DNA of 64,000 nt from JAQIBY01 sp964418565 (GTDB taxonomy: Bacteria; Bacteroidota; Bacteroidia; Bacteroidales; ML635J-15). The stretch lies in the NCBI GenBank assembly GCA_964418565.1, contig CAYQMB010000002.1, forward strand, positions 8,016 to 72,015. The letters run 5' to 3'. The notes beneath the pieces were generated by a model, which did not search any database, was not told where the DNA came from, and was given only the letters and a program-made list of their open reading frames with translations. Position numbers and translations under genes: made by a program. This document shows positions 1 through 9,416 of this stretch, piece by piece (the first letter of the stretch is position 1; each line of letters opens with the position of its first letter).

Positions 1-1608
1 TTCAGAAGCTCTTCCACCAAGGGCTGAGCACATCTCATCCAGCATTTGTTCGGTTGTAGTAATCTGTCGTTCTTCGGGCAGGTACCAGGCAGCGCCCAGT
101 GCCCTTCCACGTGGGATGATGGTAACTTTAACCAGTGGATTAGCGTGTTCCAGGAGCCAGCTAACGGTAGCATGTCCGGCTTCATGGAATGCAATTGTCC
201 GTTTTTCCTGTTTTGAAATGATTTTATTTTTTCTTTCCAGCCCGCCCACGATACGGTCAACAGCAGCAAGAAAATCTTCTTTCTCAATGGCCTTCTTTTT
301 GTTTCGTGCCGCAATGAGAGCTGCTTCATTACAGACGTTGGCAATATCGGCACCTGAAAAGCCAGGAGTTTGTTTAGCCAGTAGCTCAATGTCCACACTA
401 TCACTAAGCTTAAGTGGTTTGGCATGGACTTTAAAGATGGCAGCTCTTTCGTTCAGATCCGGAAGCTCAATATGGATTTGTCTGTCAAAACGCCCGGCTC
501 TCATCAACGCTTTATCCAGCATATCAGCTCTGTTTGTGGCTGCAAGAATGATAACACCGGAGTTGGTACCAAATCCATCCATTTCTGTCAGGAGCTGATT
601 AAGGGTATTCTCACGTTCATCATTTGATCCCATATTGGGATTTTTCCCACGCGCTCTTCCAATGGCATCAATTTCATCAATAAAGATGATGCATGGGGCT
701 TTGGTTTTAGCCTGCTTAAAAAGGTCTCTAACCCTTGAGGCACCAACACCCACAAACATCTCAACAAAATCCGAACCCGACATTGAGAAAAAAGGCACAT
801 TTGCTTCGCCGGCAACGGCACGTGCAATAAGGGTTTTACCGGTTCCCGGAGGGCCTACCAAAAGTGCTCCTTTTGGAATCTGCCCGCCCAATTCCGTATA
901 TCGTTTGGGGTGTTTAAGGAAATCAACAATTTCCATAACTTCCACTTTAGCCTCTTCCAGACCGGCAACATCTTTAAAATCAACTTTCGTATCTTTTTCT
1001 TTATCAAACAGCTGTGCTTTGGATTTCCCAACATTGAAAATCTGATTTCCTCCTTTTCCACCACCGCTCATTTTGCGGAACATAAATACCCAAAGGGCAA
1101 TGATTATACCAATGGGCAGGAGCCATGTCAGCATCTCTCCCATATAATTATGATCGGTACGGTATTCTGCCACCACCCGCTTATCTTCAGGTTTGTTTTT
1201 CTGAGCTTCTGCCAGCTGACGTTCAAAAGTTTCCACATCGCCGATATTGAAATAATATTCGGGTCCATCCTGAAAATTACTTGTAGCAGCATCCTCGTAT
1301 TTGTTCCCGGATAATGCTTCCTCTTTCAGATAAACTTCGACTTTTTCCTTGTTAACCACAACGACTTTTTCAACATCATTGCTGGCAAGCATGGTTTCCT
1401 CAAAACGTTGCCGGTTTATCTGTTGTGCTCCCCCACCAGTGTTTAAAAACTGCATGGCAATAAGTATTAATGCAACAGCACCAAATACCCAGTACATGGA
1501 AAATTTTGGTTTGCCATTTCCGGGTTTATTCGTCTTATTGTTGTTATTGGGATCGGAATTTTTATTGGAGTTGTTGTTTCCGAATCCCTGTTTGTTTTCG
1601 TTTGACAT
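1..1608 (-). CDS. ftsH: ATP-dependent zinc metalloprotease FtsH (3' end outside window)
   Basis: Membrane-anchored AAA+ protease that extracts and degrades membrane and regulatory proteins. The first 536 residues are present and the frame is open to base 1; the family is usually about 650-700 residues, so the C-terminal part lies outside. The N-terminus is an unusually Asn-rich tail (residues about 5-33), followed by a membrane segment (about 37-55), a periplasmic domain and a second membrane segment (about 145-163). The AAA module has Walker A GPPGTGKT near residue 250, Walker B (IIFIDEIDAIG) and the second region of homology (ATNR, RAGRFDR). The zinc motif HEAGH is at 475-479; the third, acidic ligand falls outside the window. 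The start ATG at 1608 lies 47 bases after the rsfS stop, so the two genes are probably one operon, an arrangement common in Bacteroidota. Confidence 0.97.
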   Translation of the reverse strand, partial: MSNENKQGFGNNNSNKNSDPNNNNKTNKPGNGKPKFSMYWVFGAVALILIAMQFLNTGGGAQQINRQRFEETMLASNDVEKVVVVNKEKVEVYLKEEALSGNKYEDAATSNFQDGPEYYFNIGDVETFERQLAEAQKNKPEDKRVVAEYRTDHNYMGEMLTWLLPIGIIIALWVFMFRKMSGGGKGGNQIFNVGKSKAQLFDKEKDTKVDFKDVAGLEEAKVEVMEIVDFLKHPKRYTELGGQIPKGALLVGPPGTGKTLIARAVAGEANVPFFSMSGSDFVEMFVGVGASRVRDLFKQAKTKAPCIIFIDEIDAIGRARGKNPNMGSNDERENTLNQLLTEMDGFGTNSGVIILAATNRADMLDKALMRAGRFDRQIHIELPDLNERAAIFKVHAKPLKLSDSVDIELLAKQTPGFSGADIANVCNEAALIAARNKKKAIEKEDFLAAVDRIVGGLERKNKIISKQEKRTIAFHEAGHATVSWLLEHANPLVKVTIIPRGRALGAAWYLPEERQITTTEQMLDEMCSALGGRASE

Positions 1609-1655
1609 AATTTAAAATTATCTATTAAAAGTAAACCAATAATGCGGGTTCTGGT

Positions 1656-2045
1656 TTAATGTTGTGCAGCATCGGGTTCAATTCTTTCAGAAGGCGCATC
1701 AGCCCAAAGGTTTTCAAGCTGATAAAACTTCCTGTAATCAGTACGAAAGATGTGAACAACGACATCCACGTAATCCAGAAGTATCCAGTTTGAATTAGTC
1801 ATACCCTCTTTACTTAATGGGATTTCACCGGTTTGTTTTTTAACAAGATGCAGCACTTCATTGGCAATGGCATGCATCTGTACATCGGTATTGGCATGAC
1901 ATATCACAAAATACTGTGTAACAGCATTATCAAGGGGGCGCAGGTCAATATTAAGAAGATCATGCCCATTTTTATTGAGGATACCATCGTTAATAAGACT
2001 TACCAGTTCGTCCGTAGCATGTGTAAGGTCTTTTGTTCCTTCCAT
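1656..2045 (-). CDS. rsfS: ribosome silencing factor RsfS
   Basis: Ribosomal silencing factor of the Iojap/DUF143 family. Family members bind uL14 on the large subunit and block subunit joining in stationary phase or starvation. The 129-residue protein has the family length and its typical core: the region ending in VTQYFVICHANTD, the strand WILLDYVDVVVHIF and the terminal RKFYQLENLWADA. The ATG at 2045 gives a standard N-terminus. It is the first gene of the rsfS-ftsH pair and has a TAnnTTTG promoter box just upstream (2058-2065, minus strand). Confidence 0.95.
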   Translation of the reverse strand: MEGTKDLTHATDELVSLINDGILNKNGHDLLNIDLRPLDNAVTQYFVICHANTDVQMHAIANEVLHLVKKQTGEIPLSKEGMTNSNWILLDYVDVVVHIFRTDYRKFYQLENLWADAPSERIEPDAAQH

Positions 2046-2057
2046 TTACTTTTTTTG

Positions 2058-2065
2058 CAAAGATA
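2058..2065 (-). promoter_or_regulatory. putative -7 box for rsfS-ftsH
   Basis: On the minus strand these bases read TATCTTTG, an exact match to the Bacteroidota -7 consensus TAnnTTTG, 12 bases before the rsfS ATG. No clear TTG -33 element was found at the usual spacing. The short leader makes this plausible but unproven. Confidence 0.5.
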
Positions 2066-2098
2066 AGGAATCAGCACTGAAATTACATACATTTTAAC

Positions 2099-2138
2099 AA
2101 AATAAAAACGCCATCCGTAGGAATGACGTTTTTATTTT
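2099..2138 (-). terminator. hairpin terminator after the LPP20-like lipoprotein gene
   Basis: A 12-bp perfect stem (2099-2110 with 2127-2138) is extended after one mismatch by three more pairs, with an 8-base loop. The lower stem is A/T only, so transcripts of either strand end in a U-rich run. It follows the lipoprotein gene stop at 2157 on the minus strand and precedes the rsfS promoter, so it probably separates the two units. Confidence 0.7.
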
Positions 2139-2156
2139 CAGGTTTATATGTGTTTT

Positions 2157-2747
2157 TTAGTACTGGCCTTCTTCTTCAAGTGCTTCCATTTCTTCATTGA
2201 AGATTTCTTCAAATTTCTGCTTGTCATAATCAACCTGCAGTTTCTGGTTTTGTGATAAACTGTTTTCAATGCCATTCAACATAGCATCTTTACTGACCTC
2301 AATGGCTACATAAGTGGAGTATTTACCATTTTCTTCCTCAAAGGATTTTTCACAGGTAACAGCCACATCAACCAGTTTTTGTTTCACCACTTCACGGGTA
2401 AGGTTTTCAAATTTGGCTTCAAACTGTGAGTTATCACCAAATTCAGTTTCATTAACGTACCGGTCTGTAACAGACTTGATTTTGGTTTCAATGAAACCTG
2501 CCAGACGCTGTTTAGCAGCGGTCATCGCTTTTTCGCGTGAAAGGTTCATATCCTGTGATGTGGAACTCGCATCGGCTCTGAAAAAATTCTTGTCAGAGCG
2601 GCCCTCACTGGCACATGGGATAACAATTTCCTTACTACCTTCACTGGCCTCAGTGGTTTCTTTGTTTCCTTTACAAGAGGTAAAGATCATTGCTGTGGAG
2701 ACAAAACCCACTAGCATAACGTTTTTAATCAGTGTCGTTGTTTTCAT
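2157..2747 (-). CDS. LPP20-like lipoprotein
   Basis: Predicted exported lipoprotein of 196 residues. The N-terminus has a basic start, a hydrophobic segment and a lipobox-like end (MIFTSC, Cys25). The mature part is charged and helical, with a segment starting SREKAMTAAKQRLAGF and a later region of conserved-looking short strands (KYSTYVAIEVSKDAM). This layout resembles the LPP20 family of outer-membrane-associated lipoproteins, whose function is not settled. The C-terminus is very acidic. It has its own terminator downstream and is transcribed divergently from rnr. The family assignment comes from pattern recognition only. Confidence 0.7.
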   Translation of the reverse strand: MKTTTLIKNVMLVGFVSTAMIFTSCKGNKETTEASEGSKEIVIPCASEGRSDKNFFRADASSTSQDMNLSREKAMTAAKQRLAGFIETKIKSVTDRYVNETEFGDNSQFEAKFENLTREVVKQKLVDVAVTCEKSFEEENGKYSTYVAIEVSKDAMLNGIENSLSQNQKLQVDYDKQKFEEIFNEEMEALEEEGQY

Positions 2748-2860
2748 GATACTGGTTTTTAAGTTAAAACTTCAAATTTTCTTTAAAATTACAACAAAAT
2801 TTGTATGTTGCAAATCAATTGTTTCATTTTAGAAAAGCTTTAAACAAAATTTATGCCATT

Positions 2861-4993
2861 ATGGGTAACAAAATAAAAAAGAACGAAAATCAAATCAATA
2901 AACCTGCACTAAAGAAACAAATAAAGGATGCCTTTAGCTATAATCCAAAACGCAGCCTGAATTACAAGCAAGTTTCCAAATTGCTTGAGATATATGATAA
3001 ACAAACCCGCAAACTCATCGGGATGGTACTGGAGGAAATGAAAAATGAAGGCAGCCTGATTGAAGTACACCCGGGAAAATACAAAATTAAATCCCGCGCC
3101 GGCTATATTACCGGCAAGGTTAAAATCACACGCAAAGGATTTGCAACCATACTCACATCTGATGTTGACGAAGAGGTGATTGTAACATGGAAAAATCTGA
3201 GTTCTGCCCTTCACGGGGATGTTGTAAAGGTGAAATTGTTTGCCAAACGCAAAGGGTTTTCTTTCGAGGGCGAAGTTGTTGACATACTCGAACGCCGCAA
3301 AGAACGCTTTGTAGGTGTTATTGAGCGTGGTAAGAATTTTGCCTTTCTCATACCTGATGGAAAGTTTATTCCTTTTGATATTTTTATTCCCCCGGGGGAA
3401 CTTGAAGGGGCCACAAACGGGGATAAAGCCATCGTGAAGATCACACGCTGGCCTTCCCGTTCCAAAAGTCCGGAAGGAAAGGTCATAGAAGTTCTTGGCG
3501 CTCCCGGCGAAAACGATGTGGAAATGCATTCCATCCTTGCCGAGTATGATCTGCCACTTAGATTCCCAAAACATATAGACGAGGAAGCCGGCAGGATTCC
3601 GGATAAAATTACCCAACAGGAAATAAAAAAGCGGAAGGATTACCGAAACATCCCGACATTTACCATTGACCCTGCCGATGCAAAAGACTTTGATGATGCC
3701 CTGTCCTTGCAGAAAACCAATAACGGCCTGTGGGAAGTTGGCGTTCACATTGCTGATGTCACGCATTACTTGAGTGAAAACTCCACGCTAAACGAAGAAG
3801 CAGAAAACCGTGCAACCTCGGTATATCTTGTTGACCGCGTGGTACCCATGTTGCCGGAACGCTTGTCAAACGAGTTATGTTCATTGCGCCCCAATGAGGA
3901 CAAATTGTGTTACGCTGTTCTTCTGAAAATGGATGAAAATGCAGAAGTAACGGATTATAAAATCAGCCGCACAATCATCAACAGTGACAAGCGATTCACC
4001 TACGATGATGCTCAGGCCATGATTGAAGGACAACAAGGGCAGTTGTCCGGTGAAATCACCCATCTAAACAAGCTGGCGGAAAAGCTTCGTGAGAAACGGT
4101 ACAAAAACGGCGCATTCAATTTTGAACGCGATGAGGTAAAGTTTGAACTGGATGACAAAAAGAAACCCGTTGGCGTATATTTCAAAAGCATGAAGGAAGC
4201 CAACTGGCTGATTGAGGAATTCATGCTTCTGGCTAACCGCAAGGTAGCCGAATTCATCGGGAAGGAGAAAAAAGAACACCTTACCTTTGTATACAGGATT
4301 CATGACGAGCCCCATCCGGATAAAGTCATGTCCTTTGCCGGCTTCATTAAAAAATTTGGTTACAAAATATCAGGCAAAAGCACACAAAACCTTTCTGCCT
4401 CCATGAACAACCTGCTGAAAAAAGTACGGGGAAAACCAGAACAACATGTGATTGAAAATCTGGCAATCCGCTCCATGGCCAAGGCAGAATACTCTACACA
4501 AAACATTGGTCATTACGGATTATCCTTTGATTATTACACGCATTTCACATCACCCATTCGCCGTTACCCCGATATGATGGTGCATCGACTGCTGACACGC
4601 TACCTGAACAACAAACCCAGTGCGAACCGGGAGCATTACGAAGCCATGTGCGAACACAGCAGCGAAATGGAACAAAAAGCGGTCAGCGCTGAACGATCTT
4701 CTGTAAAATTCAAACAGGCAGAGTACCTCAAAGAAAGAATCGGAGAAACCTACGAGGGCATTATTTCCGGTGTTAAAGAGTGGGGCTTCTTTGTTGAGAT
4801 AAAAGAAAACGGTTGCGAAGGCCTCGTCTCGGTAAAAAATCTTAATGATGACTTTTATTATTATGATGAAGACAATTACCGCCTGACCGGAAAGTACGAA
4901 GGCCGTAATTTTATGCTCGGGGATACTGTAAACGTTAAAATCACCCGGGTGGATGTGTTGAAAAAACAGGTAGACATGGCACTGAGTGAATAA
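2861..4993 (+). CDS. rnr: ribonuclease R
   Basis: 3'-5' exoribonuclease of the RNB/RNase II family that degrades structured RNA and takes part in rRNA and tmRNA quality control. From the ATG at 2861 it has 710 residues, close to the family norm. In order it has an N-terminal winged-helix region, cold-shock/OB domains, the RNB domain with the metal-binding aspartate cluster DPADAKDFDDA near residue 270, and a C-terminal S1 domain starting near YEGIISGVKEWGFFVEI. An in-frame ATG at 2801 exists, but its extra 20 residues do not resemble the family, so 2861 is preferred. It stands alone, divergent from the upstream lipoprotein gene. Confidence 0.96.
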   Translation: MGNKIKKNENQINKPALKKQIKDAFSYNPKRSLNYKQVSKLLEIYDKQTRKLIGMVLEEMKNEGSLIEVHPGKYKIKSRAGYITGKVKITRKGFATILTSDVDEEVIVTWKNLSSALHGDVVKVKLFAKRKGFSFEGEVVDILERRKERFVGVIERGKNFAFLIPDGKFIPFDIFIPPGELEGATNGDKAIVKITRWPSRSKSPEGKVIEVLGAPGENDVEMHSILAEYDLPLRFPKHIDEEAGRIPDKITQQEIKKRKDYRNIPTFTIDPADAKDFDDALSLQKTNNGLWEVGVHIADVTHYLSENSTLNEEAENRATSVYLVDRVVPMLPERLSNELCSLRPNEDKLCYAVLLKMDENAEVTDYKISRTIINSDKRFTYDDAQAMIEGQQGQLSGEITHLNKLAEKLREKRYKNGAFNFERDEVKFELDDKKKPVGVYFKSMKEANWLIEEFMLLANRKVAEFIGKEKKEHLTFVYRIHDEPHPDKVMSFAGFIKKFGYKISGKSTQNLSASMNNLLKKVRGKPEQHVIENLAIRSMAKAEYSTQNIGHYGLSFDYYTHFTSPIRRYPDMMVHRLLTRYLNNKPSANREHYEAMCEHSSEMEQKAVSAERSSVKFKQAEYLKERIGETYEGIISGVKEWGFFVEIKENGCEGLVSVKNLNDDFYYYDEDNYRLTGKYEGRNFMLGDTVNVKITRVDVLKKQVDMALSE

Positions 4994-5035
4994 AAAGCGT
5001 TTGCAACCTGCGGTAACAGAATAATGCATTTTTGT

Positions 5036-5043
5036 TACCTTTG
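5036..5043 (+). promoter_or_regulatory. putative -7 box for the gene at 5059
   Basis: TACCTTTG matches TAnnTTTG exactly and lies 15 bases before the chosen ATG. No TTG was found at the expected distance upstream. It supports a start at 5059 rather than at in-frame positions further upstream. Confidence 0.45.
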
Positions 5044-5058
5044 CATAAGCAAACAACT

Positions 5059-5619
5059 ATGAAACGCACACTTGCCATCATATTGTGTTTGGTATTCCTT
5101 TCCACATTGTGTGGATATTTGGTAGTATTCAAAACGCTCCGGCATCAAATAAAAAAGGAACAACGGCAACTGCTCCTGTCAGGCATACCAGCCTCCCAGG
5201 TTGAAATCATGGCTGTACCCATTTGTGACATTCATCACGGACGCAACTTTGAACGTGTAAAAGACTGGGAAATCTGTTATAATGAATGCATGTTCGACTT
5301 TTTTAGGGAAGTACAAACTCAGGATACCGTGTATTTTTATGGCATTACAGACCACAAGGAAAACAAACTGCTCGCCAGGCTTAAAAAAGATATAAAAAAC
5401 CACAAAGCACCGCTTGCACCCGACGCCAAAGCATCACGGCTTTTAAAACAGTTGCATCAATTGACTTTCCTCCTACAAAGAGAAAACATTAATACCATCC
5501 AGCCATGGTCTGTACTTAATCCACCCACCAATGCAGAAACACCTGTATTCAGACCACACAGGCCGGAAACACCACCCCCAAAACATGAATACGACATACA
5601 GGCAGTGGTTTCTGCATGA
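5059..5619 (+). CDS. hypothetical protein with N-terminal membrane anchor
   Basis: Not recognised. The 186-residue product begins with a basic residue pair and one hydrophobic segment (residues about 4-24) without an obvious signal peptidase site or lipobox, so it is probably anchored with the bulk in the periplasm. The middle contains two Cys residues in WEICYNECMFDFF and is otherwise mixed alpha/beta-like. The last 40 residues are Pro-rich (PPTNAETPVF, RPETPPPK). Codon use looks like that of its neighbours. It sits between rnr and a TonB-dependent receptor gene, 52 bases before the latter, and may share its transcript. No function can be inferred. Confidence 0.6.
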   Translation: MKRTLAIILCLVFLSTLCGYLVVFKTLRHQIKKEQRQLLLSGIPASQVEIMAVPICDIHHGRNFERVKDWEICYNECMFDFFREVQTQDTVYFYGITDHKENKLLARLKKDIKNHKAPLAPDAKASRLLKQLHQLTFLLQRENINTIQPWSVLNPPTNAETPVFRPHRPETPPPKHEYDIQAVVSA

Positions 5620-5644
5620 TTTTTGCATGCAGATAGAATTCTAT
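5611..5644. repeat. two adjacent palindromes before the TonB-dependent receptor gene
   Basis: The first is a hairpin with a 7-bp stem (TCTGCAT at 5611-5617 with ATGCAGA at 5627-5633). It overlaps the stop codon of the preceding gene. Next to it is a perfect 12-base palindrome, ATAGAATTCTAT (5633-5644). No T-tract follows, so this is not a typical terminator. It could be an operator for the receptor gene starting at 5672, or chance. Confidence 0.35.
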
Positions 5645-5671
5645 TGTTACAATTAAATCACAATAAAAACA

Positions 5672-8134
5672 ATGATGAAAAAAATTATCACTGTGTTTTT
5701 TGTGTTGATTTCTATAAGCAACGCAACAGCACAAACCATACATGTATTTGATAAAACAAGCGGGACCCCCATTTCCGATGTTGGCATTGTCAATTTCAGT
5801 GAGTCCCACGCTACCATTACGGACGAAAATGGCAATGCATCCATGAGGGGTTTTTCCGCAAAAGACAGCATCCTGTTCCAGCATACCTCGTATCAAAGTA
5901 TAATGCTCACTGTTAAAGAGCTTGAGGCGCTGGATTACAAGGTTGCAATGTATCCCAGTGTTATTCGTCTGGCAGAAACAGTAATTTCGGCCAATCGCTG
6001 GGAACAGAAACGTAAAGAAGTCCCGATGAAAATTGAGGTTTTATCCCCGGATGAAATCAGTAAGATGGAGGCTCAGACAAGCGCTGACATGCTTTCAGGC
6101 AGTGGGCATGTATTTGTTCAAAAATCGCAACTCGGGGGTGGATCTCCCATGATCAGAGGCTTTGCCACAAACAAAGTACTGCTGGTTTTTGACGGCATAC
6201 GCATGAACAATGCCATTTTCAGGCATGGGAATCTGCAAAATGTGCTTTCAGTTGACCCCAATGCCCTGGAAAGCAGCGAGGTGATTTTTGGCCCGGGCTC
6301 TGTCATTTACGGCAGCGATGCCATTGGTGGAGTCATGGATTTTCATTCCTACACACCACAGTTTTCCGATACGGACGAACCACTGATTACCGGACACAGC
6401 TTATTGCGTTACAATTCGGGTAACAATGGAAAAACCGGCCATTTTGACGTTAATCTGGCTGGCAAAAAATTTTCCTCGTTTACCAGTGTGTCCTATTCAG
6501 ATTTTGGTGATGTCAGGATGGGCCATAACGGGCTTTCAGATGAGCTTGAATCAGGTTACCTGAGAAACAATTATGCTATCCGGGAAAATGGGGGCGATTC
6601 TGTGGTGGCCAATTACGATCCGTATCTGGCCAGAGGCAGCGGTTTCAATCAGACGCATCTGTTGCAGAAATTTGCATTAAAGCTGAATGAAACCAGTAGC
6701 CTGCAGTACAATTTTTATTACAGTTCCACATCGGATATCCCCCGCTACGACCGTCTGATACAAAAATCCGGCAATCAGCTTAAATACGCTGAGTGGTATT
6801 ATGGCCCTCAAACATGGATGGCGCACAGCCTGAAATTTGAGAGCCATAAAGGTCGTAAACTGTGGGATGATTTTAAAGTACAGGCTTCTTTTCAGGATTA
6901 TAAGGAAAGTCGGCACGATCGGAAACTGGGATCAGATTGGTTGCGCCACCGGAATGAGAACGTGAAAATTCTCAGTCTGAACGCAGATGCTTTTAAAGCA
7001 CTGACCAGCAAGCACGCTGTATTCTTCGGGCTTGAAGGCAGCATGAGCAAGGTGTTTTCTGATGCGTACCAGGAGCATATTGAGTCTGATGCAGAAGAAA
7101 CTGTAGCAAGCCGTTATCCCAACAACTCAGACTACAGCCATGCAGCCTTATATGGTAGTTATCGTTACCTTATGAATGCAGACTGGACGTTTACCGCCGG
7201 CGCCAGATTGAATGCTGTGTATGCATTTTCGCCGTTTGAGCAACATTTCTACGATTTTCCGTTTTCAAAAATCGAAATGAACACACTAGCTCCCAATGTC
7301 ATGACGGGCATGGCCTGGAGTCCGCATGACAAGTTGCGCATCACCGCAAATCTAAGCACCGGTTTCAGAGCACCCAATATTGATGATCTGGGCAAGGTGT
7401 TTGACTCTGAACCAGGATCCGTAGTTGTTCCAAACAACGATCTGGAGCCCGAATACGCATACAACGCAGATGTGAACATCAGCAAAATGCTGGGCGAAGT
7501 ATTGCGGGTTGAAGCAGGTGGCTTTTACACTTTGCTGGACAACGCTATGGCACGAGCCGATTTTAGTTTTGATGGCCGTGACAGCATTGTATACGACGGC
7601 ACCCTATCACAGGTACAGGCCATACAAAACATTGGCCGTGTTGATGTTTACGGAATCAATGCGGGGCTGTATGCCGATCTGGATAAAAACATCACCTTGA
7701 AATCTCTTTTCACATGGATACAGGGACAGGATCAGGATGGCAACCCGTACCGCCACGTACCACCAGCCTATGGCAGCACACACCTGATGTACAGAGCAGG
7801 TCAGATCAGTGCAGATTTGTATGCGGCATACAACGGCCGGATTTCTCCCGACAAACTGAGCCCGGAGGAACATGGTAAAGATCATATGTATGCCGTGGAT
7901 GCGGCATATGCCGATGCACAGATCAATCTTCCCGAAGATGAACAATTTAATCCGAAAGGCCTGTATGCACCGGCCTGGTATACACTGAACCTGAAAGTCA
8001 GGTATGCGCTTAATGAAAGTCTGATTTTTTCCGCTGGTGTGGAAAACCTGACAGATCAGTTGTATAGGCCATATTCTTCAGGAATTCCTGCCATGGGCAG
8101 AAGTTTCATATTATCTTTGCGTGGTAATTTTTAA
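5672..8134 (+). CDS. TonB-dependent outer-membrane receptor, heme/hemoglobin-receptor-like
   Basis: Outer-membrane gated channel that imports a bound ligand using energy from TonB. The 820 residues comprise a signal peptide ending near ATAQ (about residue 21), a carboxypeptidase-regulatory-like (CarbopepD_reg) domain at about 22-100, a plug domain at about 110-230 and a 22-strand-type barrel ending in the usual aromatic-terminated strand (SFILSLRGNF). The plug segment GGGSPMIRGFATNKVLLVF and the following region up to GSVIYGSDAIGGVM are typical of the hemoglobin/transferrin/lactoferrin receptor subfamily. Ligand identity is inferred from that resemblance only; no heme-lipoprotein partner gene is nearby. 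The transglycosylase gene follows after 19 bases, so co-transcription is likely. ATG 5675 is an equally possible start. Confidence 0.9.
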   Translation: MMKKIITVFFVLISISNATAQTIHVFDKTSGTPISDVGIVNFSESHATITDENGNASMRGFSAKDSILFQHTSYQSIMLTVKELEALDYKVAMYPSVIRLAETVISANRWEQKRKEVPMKIEVLSPDEISKMEAQTSADMLSGSGHVFVQKSQLGGGSPMIRGFATNKVLLVFDGIRMNNAIFRHGNLQNVLSVDPNALESSEVIFGPGSVIYGSDAIGGVMDFHSYTPQFSDTDEPLITGHSLLRYNSGNNGKTGHFDVNLAGKKFSSFTSVSYSDFGDVRMGHNGLSDELESGYLRNNYAIRENGGDSVVANYDPYLARGSGFNQTHLLQKFALKLNETSSLQYNFYYSSTSDIPRYDRLIQKSGNQLKYAEWYYGPQTWMAHSLKFESHKGRKLWDDFKVQASFQDYKESRHDRKLGSDWLRHRNENVKILSLNADAFKALTSKHAVFFGLEGSMSKVFSDAYQEHIESDAEETVASRYPNNSDYSHAALYGSYRYLMNADWTFTAGARLNAVYAFSPFEQHFYDFPFSKIEMNTLAPNVMTGMAWSPHDKLRITANLSTGFRAPNIDDLGKVFDSEPGSVVVPNNDLEPEYAYNADVNISKMLGEVLRVEAGGFYTLLDNAMARADFSFDGRDSIVYDGTLSQVQAIQNIGRVDVYGINAGLYADLDKNITLKSLFTWIQGQDQDGNPYRHVPPAYGSTHLMYRAGQISADLYAAYNGRISPDKLSPEEHGKDHMYAVDAAYADAQINLPEDEQFNPKGLYAPAWYTLNLKVRYALNESLIFSAGVENLTDQLYRPYSSGIPAMGRSFILSLRGNF

Positions 8135-8153
8135 GCGTCTGAATTAAAAAACA

Positions 8154-9413
8154 ATGGCAAAAACGGCACTGTATATTGGCTTGGTTGCGATGTTGATGAT
8201 GTCTTTTTCACATCCTGACGGTGATGAAGATGCATCAGAGCATAAAAACAAGCAGTCATACCACATAACGGAGCACAGGGGAAAACATCTTGGCGTTATG
8301 GTATGGCAGCACCAATCGCGCACAAATGCATTGATTGCAGCCCGGCTGTCAGATAACAACACTGACAGTCAGTTTTCCGCTGAAGAAGCTGCGAACAATG
8401 ATTCTCTGATCCGTACACGCCTTGAAAAGCTATCGGAAAGAAGAGAAATTCCCATGAGTTTTACCCCCGCGGTAAAATCTTACATCCGGAAATACGCCAT
8501 AGAAAATCCGGAAAAGGTGTCGGCCATTCTGGGCAGATCAGCTTATTATTACCCCATTTTTGATCATTACTTACATACACACGGGCTGCCGCCGGAGATC
8601 AAGCACCTGGCTGCAGTAGAATCAGCCCTTGATCCAAACGCTGTATCATCAAGCGGCGCTGTAGGCTTATGGCAATTTTTGCCGGGATCTGCAGGTTTAT
8701 TTGATTTGCGCATGGATGCCTGGCTGGACGAACGCCGGGATGTTTACAAATCCACGGAGGCAGCCTGTGAGTATGTATCGTATTTGTATCGTATTTTCAA
8801 CGACTGGCATCTGGCACTGGCCGCTTACAACGGCGGTCCCGGAGCTGTTGAGAAAGCCATAGCACGCGCCGGAGGTGAAACAAATTACTGGAAATTGCGC
8901 CCCCATATGAGCAAGCAGATGAAAATATATGTACCGGCGTTTATTGCTATGAATTATGTATTGGCTTACCATAAAGATTTTGGTATTGAAGCAGCCGTAC
9001 CATCAGTTCATTATCATCAGACAGATACAGTGCATGTCACACAGAAAGTATATCTGGACAGGATTTCAGAAGTCCTGAACGTTGATCCGGCAATTATCCG
9101 CGACCTAAATCCGGTATACAGGAAAGCGGTTATTCCTGAAAGTAAAAATGGCTACCCCTTGGTTTTACCGGGCTCACTCAGCATCGGTTACATTTTAAAT
9201 AAGGATAAAATCACAGATATCACCCCGAAAAAGACCGGGTCACCGACGCAAGGAGATAAAAAACGCATCGAATATGTGGTTAAAAAGGGGGACAGCCTGC
9301 ATAAAATCGCCATACGCTACCATTGCACCATAGATGAGATCAGGCGATGGAACAAATTGCCTGAAAACCACCCGCTGCGGTACGATGAACGGCTGATATT
9401 GCATGTCAGGTAG
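8154..9413 (+). CDS. lytic murein transglycosylase with LysM (MltD-like)
   Basis: Cleaves the glycan strand of peptidoglycan to leave 1,6-anhydro ends. The 419 residues start with a hydrophobic export signal (about 5-20). An SLT goose-lysozyme-like domain (about 135-245) carries the catalytic Glu156 in the motif AAVESALDP, followed by SSGAVGLWQFLP and the AAYNGGPGAV motif. A degenerate LysM-like stretch follows at about 290-345, and a clear LysM ends the protein (about 372-417, YVVKKGDSLHKIA). This domain order matches MltD-type enzymes. The gene follows the receptor gene closely and converges with the receiver gene, with only 3 bases between stops. Confidence 0.92.
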   Translation: MAKTALYIGLVAMLMMSFSHPDGDEDASEHKNKQSYHITEHRGKHLGVMVWQHQSRTNALIAARLSDNNTDSQFSAEEAANNDSLIRTRLEKLSERREIPMSFTPAVKSYIRKYAIENPEKVSAILGRSAYYYPIFDHYLHTHGLPPEIKHLAAVESALDPNAVSSSGAVGLWQFLPGSAGLFDLRMDAWLDERRDVYKSTEAACEYVSYLYRIFNDWHLALAAYNGGPGAVEKAIARAGGETNYWKLRPHMSKQMKIYVPAFIAMNYVLAYHKDFGIEAAVPSVHYHQTDTVHVTQKVYLDRISEVLNVDPAIIRDLNPVYRKAVIPESKNGYPLVLPGSLSIGYILNKDKITDITPKKTGSPTQGDKKRIEYVVKKGDSLHKIAIRYHCTIDEIRRWNKLPENHPLRYDERLILHVR

Positions 9414-9416
9414 CAG

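Noticed and set aside
116..598. Antisense frame inside ftsH
   Set aside because: ftsH motifs (Walker A, HEAGH) lie in the opposite strand and the frame has no own signals.
2801..2860. Upstream in-frame start for rnr
   Set aside because: The extra 20 residues do not fit RNase R, and the ATG at 2861 gives a typical N-terminus.
2909..3766. A 285-residue antisense frame inside rnr
   Set aside because: The sense frame is a clear RNase R with all motifs; the antisense frame is a by-product of codon use.
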